A model generated the notes under the pieces. That model saw only the letters and a list, made by a program, of their open reading frames with translations, did not search any database and was not told the origin of the DNA. Shown in pieces: positions 25,706-33,574 of a stretch of 44,269 nt of DNA. This stretch comes from Acidobacteriota bacterium (lineage in GTDB: Bacteria > Acidobacteriota > UBA6911 > RPQK01 > JAJDTT01): assembly GCA_028874215.1 (NCBI GenBank), contig JAPPLF010000093.1, positions 1 through 44,269 on the forward strand, given 5' to 3'. How positions within the stretch are numbered: the first letter of the stretch is position 1; each line of letters opens with the position of its first letter. A program made the translations under genes and the position numbers.

Positions 25706-26167
25706 ATGGTTTCGATGCTCGCCGTGTTCCTTTTTCCCGCCGTACTTGCCCTTGCCGTCTCAGGTGCGCTGGGTTCCGACAAGGAAGCCCTGAAGCGGAT
25801 CGAGTCGAACATGAAATGCCTCTGCGACTGCCCGCACCTGGTGTCGGACTGCGGAGAAGAGTGCGGCCCTGCTCCCCAAATCAGAGCCAACATCCAGCAA
25901 TTGCTGGCCAGCGGGATGACGGAGGAGCAGGTCTTCGCGAAATACGAAGAAGAGTACGGTCCCAGAATCTACGGCGCTCCCAAGCCCGAAGGATTCAACC
26001 TTGTGGCCTGGGTTCTCCCCTTCGTCGTCCTGACCGGCGGAGGCGTGTTGGTCGCCGTCTTCCTCAAAAGCCGGAAAGAGCCCGATCCGGGGCCGAAGTA
26101 CCGCCGCCGGCGCCGAACCCTGTCCGCCAAACACCGCAAGATGCTGAACCGGGAATTGGCGGAGTAA
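25706..26167 (+). CDS. CcmH/NrfF-like cytochrome c maturation protein with an unusual Cys-rich motif
   Basis: Small membrane protein of about 153 residues. A signal/anchor helix (LAVFLFPAVLALAVSGAL) is followed by a Cys cluster KCLCDCPHLVSDCGEECGPAP, then NIQQLLASGMTEEQVFAKYEEEYGPRIYG, a clear CcmH/NrfF tail (the FAKYEEEYG block), and a C-terminal transmembrane helix (VLPFVVLTGGGVLVAVFL) with a basic end. Typical CcmH has LRCxxCQ; here Cys is spaced C-x-C-x-C with more Cys later, like the NrfF/Acidobacteriota variants (CMCGGCNx). It would reduce apocytochrome thiols. It stands apart from other ccm genes. The reading is secure at fold level; the start may be ATG 25706 or 25715. Confidence 0.8.
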   Translation: MVSMLAVFLFPAVLALAVSGALGSDKEALKRIESNMKCLCDCPHLVSDCGEECGPAPQIRANIQQLLASGMTEEQVFAKYEEEYGPRIYGAPKPEGFNLVAWVLPFVVLTGGGVLVAVFLKSRKEPDPGPKYRRRRRTLSAKHRKMLNRELAE

Positions 26168-26220
26168 CGCCCGGTGACGCGGGACGCCGTTCCCGGCCCC
26201 CTTCCGACCCATCGAAACGG

Positions 26221-27405
26221 ATGGACACCCCACTGACCGACGCGGCGTGGCCGGCCGTCATTGGAGCCATCCTGGCCGCGGTCTGGCTGGCCGGAGCATG
26301 GCACCTTTCCAACCGGATCCGCCGCCGGGTCCTGGAGCCGGCGGCCCGGGGAGACACGCGGCCCCTCGAGGTGTTGGAGGTCGAGTCGGATCGCGTGACT
26401 TTGGGAGTCCTCCCGGAGACAGGCCGGAGCCGCCGCTGGCGTCAGGAGGGCCTCTGGGGTCTGCGTTGGCCGGAGGGTTACGCCCAGGCCGGAAGGATCC
26501 TGAATCTGAGGAGTCGGCAGGTCACTCGATGCCTCCGTCTTCTGCATGGTGACCTGGCGCCCGGCACCCGCGTGAGGCTCACCAGCTTCGCCTTTCCCGA
26601 CGACCCGGGCGATGGATTCGGGCTGCCGGTCCGACCGCTCCGATTCCACTCTCCACTGGGCCGATTCCCCGCCTGGTTGGTCCCCGGTTCCCGCTCCACC
26701 TGGGTCATCTTCGTCCACGGAAAGCGGGCCGCACCGCCCAGCGGCGCTCTCCGTTCCTACCCCCTGCTGAAGGTGGTGGCGGACCTGGGATTTCCCGGCC
26801 TGGTCATCTCGTATCGAAACGATCCGGAGGCCGAGCCCGCCCCGGACGGTCTCCACTGGTACGGACTCACGGAGTGGGAGGATCTGGAAGGAGCCGCCCG
26901 CCATGCCTTGGAGTCCGGGGCCGAAAAGCTAATCCTGGTCGGTTACAGCATGGGCGGGTGCGTCGTCATGAGCTTCCTGCGGCAATCTGATTTGGCTCCA
27001 TCCGTCCGTGGAGTCATTCTGGACTCGCCGGTCCTGGACCTGGAAGCCACATTGAAATTCGCCGCCCGCAACCAAGGGTATCCCGGAATCTTCTACCACG
27101 CGGCGAAGACCCTGGCTCGAGCGCGTTTCGGGATTCCTTGGAGGAAGTTGAACTACCTCCGCGACACGGGATATTTGCATGCTCCCACGTTGGTTTTCCA
27201 TGGAGACGCGGACACCCTCGTTCCACTCCGAACCAGCCGACAGCTCACCCGGTCCCGCCCGGATCTGGTCCGGTGCGTGGAGGTCCCCGGCGCCACCCAC
27301 GGGAGGGCATGGAACTTGGACCCGCACCGTTACGAGGAAATCACCCGGGAGTTCCTGGAGTCCGTAGCGAGCGGCCAACTCCTGTCAAGGACTGTGAGGA
27401 GGTGA
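26221..27405 (+). CDS. Membrane-anchored alpha/beta hydrolase
   Basis: The 394-residue protein begins with a single hydrophobic helix (AVIGAILAAVWLAGAWHL) that should anchor it to the membrane. The hydrolase fold follows: HGKRAAPPSG, nucleophile elbow GYSMGGC, acid in FHGDADTLVP and His in GATHGRAW. The domain between about 55 and 150 (a beta-rich cap-like part before the fold) has no clear parallel. It lies 53 bases after the CcmH-like gene and is probably co-transcribed. Likely an esterase, lipase or peptidase; substrate not known. Its 3' end runs into a GGAGGTGACAGTCCCC repeat, where the convergent truncated gene also stops. Confidence 0.85.
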   Translation: MDTPLTDAAWPAVIGAILAAVWLAGAWHLSNRIRRRVLEPAARGDTRPLEVLEVESDRVTLGVLPETGRSRRWRQEGLWGLRWPEGYAQAGRILNLRSRQVTRCLRLLHGDLAPGTRVRLTSFAFPDDPGDGFGLPVRPLRFHSPLGRFPAWLVPGSRSTWVIFVHGKRAAPPSGALRSYPLLKVVADLGFPGLVISYRNDPEAEPAPDGLHWYGLTEWEDLEGAARHALESGAEKLILVGYSMGGCVVMSFLRQSDLAPSVRGVILDSPVLDLEATLKFAARNQGYPGIFYHAAKTLARARFGIPWRKLNYLRDTGYLHAPTLVFHGDADTLVPLRTSRQLTRSRPDLVRCVEVPGATHGRAWNLDPHRYEEITREFLESVASGQLLSRTVRR

Positions 27406-27777
27406 CAGTCCCCTTCTCCCGAGGATGCGCCATATCAACAGGACGTTGACCAGATGCAACAGCAGGTTGACGACGTGATAACCCAGTGGATTCAGCTCCC
27501 AAAGCTTGTGGTCCAACCAGAAACTCGCACAGACGACGGGCCAATCGTGCCCTTCTTTCTTGATGTCGGACGGGGAGAACCAGATGTTCCAGAGCCCGGA
27601 CCTATTGTGCACCACCGGTTCTTCTACGAAGATCACGTCGTCCCAGACGAATCCCGCATCAAGCACCGGCAGGTAACTGGCGATGACGAGGAGGCCGAAC
27701 GCCAGAGCCCGGCGGCTCAACCAACGGCCGGGGCGTCTATCTTCGGCACGGGGTGCGAATCGCCTCTTCTCAGACAT
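27385..27777 (-). pseudogene. Truncated membrane glycosyltransferase (PMT / TPR-glycosyltransferase N-terminus)
   Basis: The 130-residue product matches the start of large PMT/TMTC-like mannosyltransferases: a transmembrane helix (LAFGLLVIASYLPVLDA), then the signature FVWDDVIFVEEPVVHNRSGLWNIWFSP, then SFWLDHKLWELNPLGYHVVNLLLHLVNVLLIWRILGRRG. In this family the WDD acidic pair near the first loop is conserved and the protein continues for several hundred residues. Here the frame runs into the GAGGTGACAGTCCCC-type repeat at about 27400 and stops, so only the first helices survive. It is probably dead. A repeat inserted or recombined at this point looks like the cause. Confidence 0.7.
27397..27425. 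repeat. Copy of the GAGGAGGTGACAGTCCCCTTCTC repeat
   Basis: Reads GAGGAGGTGACAGTCCCC then TTCTCCCGAGG and is similar to 28762-28798 (GAGAGGAGGTGACTGCCCCC then TTCTCTC). It coincides with the 3' end of the alpha/beta hydrolase and the break of the glycosyltransferase fragment. Confidence 0.75.
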
Positions 27778-27844
27778 GTAGCGCTTAGGGGGCGATGGCC
27801 GAATCTGGACAGTCGGTGACGTCCGGGCGTTGTCTCAGCAGGGT

Positions 27845-27967
27845 TCACGAGGTCGCGCCGGACCTGTTGTCCAGGTGCGGTCTCCGCACTGTTTTCCCGA
27901 CGCGGTAGACGTACAGCCGGCGCAGATGGTGTAGAAAGTCGAACTGCATACGCCAATTCAACTTGCT
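27845..27967 (-). pseudogene. Possible coding fragment of unknown gene
   Basis: A 40-codon minus-strand stretch with protein-like composition (NWRMQFDFLHHLRRLYVYRV) ends in TGA at 27845-27847. A stop lies a short way upstream in the same frame and no good start exists, so it is not a gene as it stands. It may be a C-terminal leftover of a lost neighbour. Evidence is compositional only. Confidence 0.25.
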
Positions 27968-27991
27968 CTTTCCCCGGCTGCGAGGGGTACT

Positions 27992-28360
27992 TCACCGCGT
28001 TGAAGTCAACGAAACATCGAGCCTCACGTGATCGTAAGGCACCCGGGGTACCAGCCTCCCACGCTCTCCGTGTCGCAATTCTACGAGCCCGTATCGAGAC
28101 ATCGTCTTCATGGTTCGCGAAAGGTTCGACTTGCTTCGTCCAGACATCTCCGCGAGCTCCGTGAGCGAACGAGGTTGCTCTCGGGCAATCAGTTCCAGAA
28201 GATGCCTGTTGTGCTCGGAGAGCAATTTCGCAAAGCTCTCGATCGAGGTGAACCACACCTTCGGCTCATCCTTCGCGGGCGTGTACTCACCACGGGCAAT
28301 GGCCAGGGTGCGCGCCTTCATCTGGTCGTAACCGGCAATCCCGATCTCTAGTGTCTTCAT
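27992..28360 (-). CDS. TumA-like HTH antitoxin (MarR-like fold)
   Basis: Likely the antitoxin and autorepressor of a toxin-antitoxin pair. The roughly 122-residue protein starts MKTLEIGIAGYDQMKARTLAIARGEY, continues VWFTSIESFAKLLSEHNRHLLELIA, then the winged helix PRSLTELAEMSGRSKSNLSRTMKTMSRYGLVEL, and ends with a basic wing (ERGRLVPRVPY). This matches the HTH antitoxin of TumE/TumA pairs, as I recall it. I chose ATG 28360 because AGGAGG lies about nine bases upstream; a longer opening at 28405 lies in the toxin gene. The start overlaps the toxin stop by four bases (ATGA), the usual coupling. The gene itself is intact. Confidence 0.8.
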   Translation of the reverse strand: MKTLEIGIAGYDQMKARTLAIARGEYTPAKDEPKVWFTSIESFAKLLSEHNRHLLELIAREQPRSLTELAEMSGRSKSNLSRTMKTMSRYGLVELRHGERGRLVPRVPYDHVRLDVSLTSTR

Positions 28361-28728
28361 GGAATTGAGCCTCCTTCTCCAAGAACCTGGTCCACTTCTT
28401 TCCAAAAATCCTCGAGGAGCGTCGCTGCGTCCTTGAACTCATAAGGCCGGATCTTGCGCAGCCGATGCCGATGGTCACGCTCTGCCCGTCGACGCCCGCC
28501 CGGGCCAGGCCGATCCCTAACCGGGTGCGCATTATCGAATCCAACCAATCTGGCGCCATCCGGCGCGTGCAGTGTCTAAGAGTATCGGAGGCCGTGCGGT
28601 CGTTCGGGCGTCACCTCGGTCCGCATGACAACGAACTTCACCCAATGCCCCGTGTCGTCCACAAACAGTGTCTCGCCGTGAAGGTCGAGAAGGGTATCCA
28701 GTCCGGGGTCTCGGTCCGGCGTCGTCAT
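28357..28728 (-). pseudogene. TumE-like toxin interrupted by an in-frame amber codon
   Basis: A single reading frame from ATG 28728 to the stop at 28357 is broken only by TAG at 28576-28578 (codon 51). Before it: TPERPHGLRYS; after it: TLHAPDGARLVGFDNAH, then DHRHRLRKIRPYEFKDAATLLEDFWKEVDQVLGEGG. TumE-type proteins have HGLKYSLTLH at this place, so one base change (TTG to TAG) would explain the stop. The remaining 123-codon length fits the family (about 120). Readthrough, suppression or a sequencing error are alternatives. The antitoxin downstream is intact, a common pattern when a toxin is inactivated first. Confidence 0.75.
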
Positions 28729-28735
28729 CAAGTAA

Positions 28736-28756
28736 TGTTATCAGATTAAGATAACA
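28736..28756 (-). promoter_or_regulatory. Palindromic operator upstream of the toxin-antitoxin operon
   Basis: TGTTATC, seven bases, then GATAACA form a perfect 7-base inverted repeat just upstream of the toxin ATG (28728). It is AT-rich in an otherwise GC-rich region and sits where an autoregulatory operator for an HTH antitoxin would lie. The same sequence could contain the -10 box of the operon. Confidence 0.5.
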
Positions 28757-28761
28757 AGAGG

Positions 28762-28798
28762 CACGGGAGAGGAGGTGACTGCCCCCTTCTCTCGCCCT
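28762..28798. repeat. Copy of the GAGAGGAGGTGACTGCCCCC repeat
   Basis: GGGAGAGGAGGTGACTGCCC followed by CCTTCTCTCGCCC can fold back on itself (GAGAGG with CTCTC). It is close in sequence to the repeats at 27397-27425 and 17996-18061, and lies directly upstream of the toxin-antitoxin operator. Confidence 0.75.
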
Positions 28799-28904
28799 GC
28801 TGGGTGTCGTTTCCATAACCTGGCAGACACTACCCTGCCTTGACCGCCCGATTCGGTGTTTTCTAGGATTTACCACAATCCCGACCCCAGGAAGGACGGC
28901 CATC

Positions 28905-30134
28905 ATGGTGAAACCAATAGCGCGATCCCCATCCATCAACCGCCGAATGTTTTTCCAAAGTGCGAAGGCAGCCGGTACGACTGCATTGACGGCTTCGCTA
29001 TTCGGACAACGATACAGGCCGATCGATGCCGGCAAGCAGTTGCGGATCGGTGTGGTGGGCGGCGGATTCGGCGCCGCGTTTCCCTGGCATCGGCATCCCA
29101 ACTGCAAGGTGACCGCGGTCGCCGATCTCAGGGAGGACCGCCGAAAAAGGCTGGAAGAGCGTTTCGAGTGCTCCAATGCCCATGCCGATTTCCGCGCCAT
29201 GCTCAAGGACCCCGCAGTGGATGCCGTCGCCATCTTCACCGGAGCGCCCCGTCACGTTCCCCACTGCGTGGAGGTCATGGAGTCCGGCCGCCATGTCATC
29301 AGCGCGGTTCCGGCCGCCATCAGCTTGAAACAGTGCCAGGAGCTTCTGGAGGCCGTCAAAAAAACCGGTCAGATCTACATGATGGCTGAAACCAGCTGCT
29401 TTCACCCAGCCACCATGACGGCCCGCAGACTGAGAAAGGAAGGCAGGTTCGGGAGGATCTATTACACCCAGGGAGACTACATCCATAACCACGGCACCTA
29501 CCTGGCGAAGGGGGAGATGCCGGAGTATCTGGAGCGAATGTTCTTTCACGAAGGTCGGCGGACTTGGCGCTATGGCAATGCTCAAGGCCTCTATATCACC
29601 CATGCCAGCGGTCCGGTCATTTATGTGACCGGCGAGAGCCTGGTCGAGGTCGCGGCGGTCGGAACGCCATTGGACCATCCGTTCTACAAGGAGAACCGGT
29701 ACGGCAACCCGTTCTTGAACACCACCTTCTTCTTCAAAACCTCGGGTGGAAACTCCTCGCGAATCAACATCCACTGGTGGACTTCCGCTCCCGGCCGGGA
29801 AGGAGCGGATTTCTTTGGGACCGAGATGTCGTTGTTCGAGAGGTGGAAAGGGCTGCGCCCTTCCGCTTACGTGACCCGTCCTGATTCGGAACCCGAACTG
29901 TTGCGGGCGGACCACTCCGCAGAGCTGCCGCCGTCACTGCGGAACGTTGAGGGGCATGGAGGCTCCCATCCCTTCATCATTCATGAGTTCGTCTCGGCCT
30001 GCCTGGAGCAGCGGCCTCCAGTGGTCGATGTCCACCAGGCCCTGTCCTACACTGCGCCCGGAATCGTAGGATTCCACTCGGCACTGAAGGGTGGAGACTG
30101 GTTGAAGATTCCCGATTTCGGACCCGTCAGTTAG
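28905..30134 (+). CDS. Tat-exported Gfo/Idh/MocA-family oxidoreductase
   Basis: 409-residue NAD(P)-dependent oxidoreductase probably exported by the Tat system: the N-terminus has NRRMFFQSAKAAG followed by a hydrophobic stretch. The Rossmann start is IGVVGGGFGAAF, then TAVADLREDRRKRLEERF; the pattern PHCVEVMESGRHVISAVPAA and AETSCFHPATM are usual for the family. The C-terminal domain is a beta-sheet region with VIYVTGESLVEV. AGGAAGGACG precedes the ATG. Such periplasmic MocA proteins are common in Acidobacteriota and Planctomycetota; typical substrates are sugars or inositols. The usual catalytic Lys-Pro is replaced by an AVPAA segment, which may matter for activity. Substrate not assigned. 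Confidence 0.88.
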   Translation: MVKPIARSPSINRRMFFQSAKAAGTTALTASLFGQRYRPIDAGKQLRIGVVGGGFGAAFPWHRHPNCKVTAVADLREDRRKRLEERFECSNAHADFRAMLKDPAVDAVAIFTGAPRHVPHCVEVMESGRHVISAVPAAISLKQCQELLEAVKKTGQIYMMAETSCFHPATMTARRLRKEGRFGRIYYTQGDYIHNHGTYLAKGEMPEYLERMFFHEGRRTWRYGNAQGLYITHASGPVIYVTGESLVEVAAVGTPLDHPFYKENRYGNPFLNTTFFFKTSGGNSSRINIHWWTSAPGREGADFFGTEMSLFERWKGLRPSAYVTRPDSEPELLRADHSAELPPSLRNVEGHGGSHPFIIHEFVSACLEQRPPVVDVHQALSYTAPGIVGFHSALKGGDWLKIPDFGPVS

Positions 30135-30525
30135 CCGTTCCCGGTGGACGCGGTGGCTTTCTGGACTCGCGCGGCGAGACTAAGTGATGAACCCTTATCC
30201 ATCTCCCTCCCCTAGTCTATTCCTACGCTCTCTGTGCCGATCTTGTCGAGAGGAAGTTACTGTCACTTTCGCCTTTGGATTTATTTCGCACTGGTTCGGA
30301 TGGGATCGGTTTTTGGAAACGTTTCTGGCCGACGATCCGACTCGACACGATAGGCACTCTTGATCATAATAAACTTCATGAGTTACCCAATAACAGAGGG
30401 AGCATCCTCCACCGCATTGTTAACAGGTCAGTGAAAAGATCTGAGCAGCGGCATGGATCGCATTTTTAAAAAAGAGCACACTCCTGTTGGTACCTGCATT
30501 ACAAGTTTCGGGATTGGAGGTAGAA
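30135..30525. other. AT-richer gene-free stretch before the GmrSD-type gene
   Basis: No convincing gene. An open frame at 30275-30469 has no ribosome site and no recognisable motif. Base composition becomes visibly AT-richer here, marking the left side of the accessory island. The next gene has a strong GGAGG site. Confidence 0.6.
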
Positions 30526-32196
30526 ATGAACGCCGGTGAAGTCATATTCCAGAAGTTGTTAGATGGGAAGATCCAGTATCGGATCCCATTGTTTCAGCGC
30601 ACATACAATTGGCGTGAGGAGCAGTGGAAACAACTCTGGCAGGATCTAATGAGAATATACTCAATGGATACACGTCGAAAGCACTTCGTGGGCTCCATAG
30701 TAACCTATCCAATCCATGGATTGCCTGGAGATGTAAATCAACACGTAATGATAGATGGCCAGCAGAGAATTACAACTCTTTTGATACTTCTTGGCGTCAT
30801 TCGTGACCATGCACACCAAGCGCCTGAAAAATGGCCTGGATTACCGGATGAGATTCGGAGCACGTGCCTGATAAACGAGTTTGCTGAAGATCCAGAGGAG
30901 CGGATCAAGCTAATGCCCAGTCGGAGAGATCGAGAACCGTTTGATGATCTTATAAGTAACAGTCGCATCCTCGATGGCACAAAACAGGTTGCGAAGGCTT
31001 GGCAATACTTCGATCGAAAGTTGCGCCGTGGTGACAACAATGGGAATTCAATTGATCTGAAGAAATTGAAGATTTGCGTTACTGATCGCCTCGATATAGT
31101 CAGCATTGCACTTGACTCAAGCGATAATCCAAACAGAATCTTTGAAAGCCTAAATTATACAGGTATGCCACTGACGGCATCTGACCTTATCCGCAACTAC
31201 TTGTTCATGAATATTCGAGATGTGAATAGACAGGATAGCGCCTACGACAAGTATTGGTATCCGATGCAGGAAAGGCTTGGCCGGTATCTGGATGATTTTT
31301 TCTGGCGGTATTTGATGATGGATGGCAGCCTACCTCGCAATAATAGCAAGGATATTTTCGACGGCGTTCGTGACTTAATAGGACAACAACCCACAGAGGA
31401 TCAAACCGTAAATGCGTTACGACAATTCAACGTATTCTCGCGCTACTACGCTCAACTTGCCGAAGTGGATACGTCGGGCTTAACGACTGCGACGGTAGAA
31501 CGGATACACCGACTGAATCAGTGGCAAGTTGACGTAGCATATCCGTTTCTCATGAAGTCACTAGACCACATTGGTTCATCTATCAAGGAACATGATGTTC
31601 TTGAAGTTATGCGAATGATTGAGTCGTTCGTAGTCCGTCGCGCGGCATGTAGTATTCCGACAAACAGTTTGCGACGGTACTTTTCTCAGATGGCAGCAGG
31701 CGTGGACTTTAAGAACTTTATTGCATCTTCGAAAGAATATCTTTCCAAAAAAGGTTGGATATGGCCATCGGACGACAGATTCCGTGAAGGATTCTTGCAG
31801 TTCCAAGTTTACAACAGAACTAGATTGTCACGCGCCAATTTGATTCTTTGGTCATTGGAACGAGCATTCGAGCACAAAGAAACCCCGGCGCGTACAGATA
31901 AAATCGAAATAGAACATATCATGCCGCAAACTCTTACTGCAGAGTGGATAGAAGCACTTGGGCCGAAATTTATCGACATACATGACCGATGGCTTCACAC
32001 AATCGGTAATTTGACTTTGTCGGCGTATAATGCTGAATTAAGCAACATGATGTTCGCTGAAAAAAGGGAAATTCTTATTGCTTCTAATTTTTCGTTAAAC
32101 TCGTCTCTGATATCATTGCGCAAGTGGGATGAAGAAATGATCGAAGAAAGAGGTCGGGTGTTTTCTGAGATGGCAGTGATAATATGGCCACGATAA
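30526..32196 (+). CDS. GmrSD-type (DUF262/DUF1524) modification-dependent restriction protein
   Basis: 556-residue protein expected to cut modified DNA as a stand-alone type IV enzyme. The N-terminal DUF262 part has YRIPLFQRTYNWREEQW (residues 18-34) and the NTP-linked motif IDGQQRITTLL (about 76-86); the C-terminal DUF1524 part has the HNH-like IEIEHIMPQTL and IGNLTL (about 455-500). Fusion of both parts in one chain is the usual single-protein GmrSD form, which acts mainly on sugar-modified phage DNA. GGAGG lies five bases before ATG 30526, so I reject the longer opening at 30487. The gene is strikingly AT-richer than its neighbours, a sign of recent transfer. No partner gene is adjacent. 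Confidence 0.9.
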   Translation: MNAGEVIFQKLLDGKIQYRIPLFQRTYNWREEQWKQLWQDLMRIYSMDTRRKHFVGSIVTYPIHGLPGDVNQHVMIDGQQRITTLLILLGVIRDHAHQAPEKWPGLPDEIRSTCLINEFAEDPEERIKLMPSRRDREPFDDLISNSRILDGTKQVAKAWQYFDRKLRRGDNNGNSIDLKKLKICVTDRLDIVSIALDSSDNPNRIFESLNYTGMPLTASDLIRNYLFMNIRDVNRQDSAYDKYWYPMQERLGRYLDDFFWRYLMMDGSLPRNNSKDIFDGVRDLIGQQPTEDQTVNALRQFNVFSRYYAQLAEVDTSGLTTATVERIHRLNQWQVDVAYPFLMKSLDHIGSSIKEHDVLEVMRMIESFVVRRAACSIPTNSLRRYFSQMAAGVDFKNFIASSKEYLSKKGWIWPSDDRFREGFLQFQVYNRTRLSRANLILWSLERAFEHKETPARTDKIEIEHIMPQTLTAEWIEALGPKFIDIHDRWLHTIGNLTLSAYNAELSNMMFAEKREILIASNFSLNSSLISLRKWDEEMIEERGRVFSEMAVIIWPR

Positions 32197-32674
32197 GCCT
32201 TTGTGGGTCAGTTATTTGTGGTTGTGGGCCGTTTGGGAGCCAGATCACCGTGTTACTCTCCTCCCTAGCGATCCAACTTTACGCCCCGCCCACGCAGCGA
32301 GGAACGAGGATGGCCCCCATTGCAGTGCGCCACCCTCTTGCTGGTCACAGGGTCAGTATATATTTCGTTCGCCTATTTGGGGCAGAAATTCGGATTGGGA
32401 CTTCAGTAGGTATCGCCGACCCGTTGCTTCGGCCCGCTTGTTGAATCCTCGGCATTGCAATGACGCTCGAAGATCCTCGCTACCATGGAATCGGCGACGT
32501 GGAACGGTGTGAGATAGAGGCCGTGGGCTTCGGATTGTTGATCGGAGTATTGAGATACTAACTACTCTCCGATTCCGTAGGATACGAGCCAACCCGCCCG
32601 CTGGCAGACGACCGAGATGTTAATCCCTTGATCGGATAAAATTCATCATATCACCGAATACTGAAGAAATCAAA
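32197..32674. other. Gene-free stretch after the restriction gene
   Basis: I see no gene. An inverted repeat, ATCGGAGTA (32541-32549) against TACTCTCCGAT (32563-32573), could form a hairpin, but no T-run follows, so terminator function is uncertain. An 8-base AAATCAAA at 32667-32674 is the left target duplication of the element that follows. Confidence 0.6.
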
Positions 32675-32698
32675 GGGGATTGTACAGTTGACTAGGCA
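32675..32698. repeat. Left terminal inverted repeat
   Basis: 24 bases starting with four G; the eighth base is G here and A in the other end. Preceded by AAATCAAA. Confidence 0.9.
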
Positions 32699-33024
32699 AA
32701 CCTCCCCTTTTTCCCCGTTTTCCACCCAATCAAGTCGAATGGGTTGCCGGGCCCGAGTCGAAAACCGTTCCAGCCCAAACATCTTACAGAATTGATAGCG
32801 AGTAGTAACTGGAAGCAATCTCCGGAAGCGAGCGAATCGAACCCGTACCTGCCCACATTCGAGACGACCAAGACTGCGCCGATAAACAGGTGAAGAACAG
32901 TCCCCGAGGTCCCCGTGGACAGGGCAGCCGGGTCGAACGGGAAGTTTGCAGCTTCAAGTCCTGCCGGGGGTGGCCCCGTCATCGATCAGGCATTTGATAT
33001 TGGAGTGTTAAGGGGCTCTGCCGT

Positions 33025-33258
33025 TCACTCGTCTCTCTTGAGAGTAGCGGACAGGTAGAGCAGGGCCCGTCCAAGCTCTTCAGCTGTTCTCGCGTCCAGG
33101 TAAGCCCAACCGTAGGAGGCACTTCCTTCTCGTGCTGGTTCTCCGATTGAGAGGACGCATTTCCCGTTCTCGTTTGGCGGATTGATCCAGAATACTCGAT
33201 GCTTTTCTTCGGGCTGACCTGCACCTGGATCGACTTTGATCGGACTGTGTAGACTCAT
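33025..33258 (-). CDS. Small unknown protein carried by the element
   Basis: 77-residue product, start MSLHSPIKVDPGAGQPEEK, with a GGGGGAG ribosome site a few bases before ATG 33258. It is soluble and mixed in charge, with HRVFWINPPNE, SYGWAYLDARTAEELGRALLYLS. The last helix is regular. I recognise no family. Its good ribosome site and position inside the element suggest a real cargo gene. A second open frame (32692-32982) exists on the same strand but has no supporting site. Confidence 0.6.
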   Translation of the reverse strand: MSLHSPIKVDPGAGQPEEKHRVFWINPPNENGKCVLSIGEPAREGSASYGWAYLDARTAEELGRALLYLSATLKRDE

Positions 33259-33499
33259 GGCACTCCCCCTTCAAGCAAGTAAGATACTGTCATACACCAA
33301 ATTCCTCAAATTCCTGAAAATACTGCGATGGACCTGAAATAAAATGTGTGTGATGGAGGGGACATGTACTGTTCGTCGAGGACCGAGCAACGCTCGATAA
33401 CGACCGCTTGAGCTTGGTAGCGGAGGACTCGTCGCTGGCTCTCAGTGAGCGAACCTTTCCCCACCCCCTCCATCCTACACCGTGATGGCGGAGGGTTGT

Positions 33500-33574
33500 T
33501 AGAGCCTGTGGGTCTCGAGCCCACGTTTCCCGATCCAGGGTCGGGAGTCTTCGCCGGACTAAAACCAAGGCCCC
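33500..33574 (-). other. tRNA-like sequence inside the element (possible tRNA pseudogene)
   Basis: On the minus strand a 75-base segment folds as a standard cloverleaf: acceptor GGGGCCT with AGGCTCT (seven pairs, two G-U), U8, a D-arm GTTT/AGAC with a GG in its loop, anticodon arm CCCGA/TCGGG with a 7-base loop, a 4-base variable loop, T-arm GTGGG/CCCAC with TCGA kept in its loop, and discriminator A. The third acceptor pair is G-U, as in tRNA-Ala. Oddities: base 33 is C not U, loop position 54 is C, the first pair is G-U, one extra base in the D-loop, and no encoded CCA. The anticodon loop is CCCTGGA. A competing fold pairs GTTAGAG (33498-33504) with CTCTAAC (33592-33598). Confidence 0.4.

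Noticed and set aside
27717-28256. 180-codon minus-strand frame across the antitoxin
   Set aside because: It overlaps the antitoxin in another frame, and the antitoxin has a recognisable winged-helix fold and a strong ribosome site.
30275-30469. 64-codon plus-strand frame before the restriction gene
   Set aside because: No ribosome site, no motif, and the composition does not differ from the surrounding AT-richer DNA.
32692-32982. 96-codon minus-strand frame at the left end of the mobile element
   Set aside because: It has no ribosome site and no recognisable motif and reads into the terminal repeat; I looked for a transposase signature and found none.
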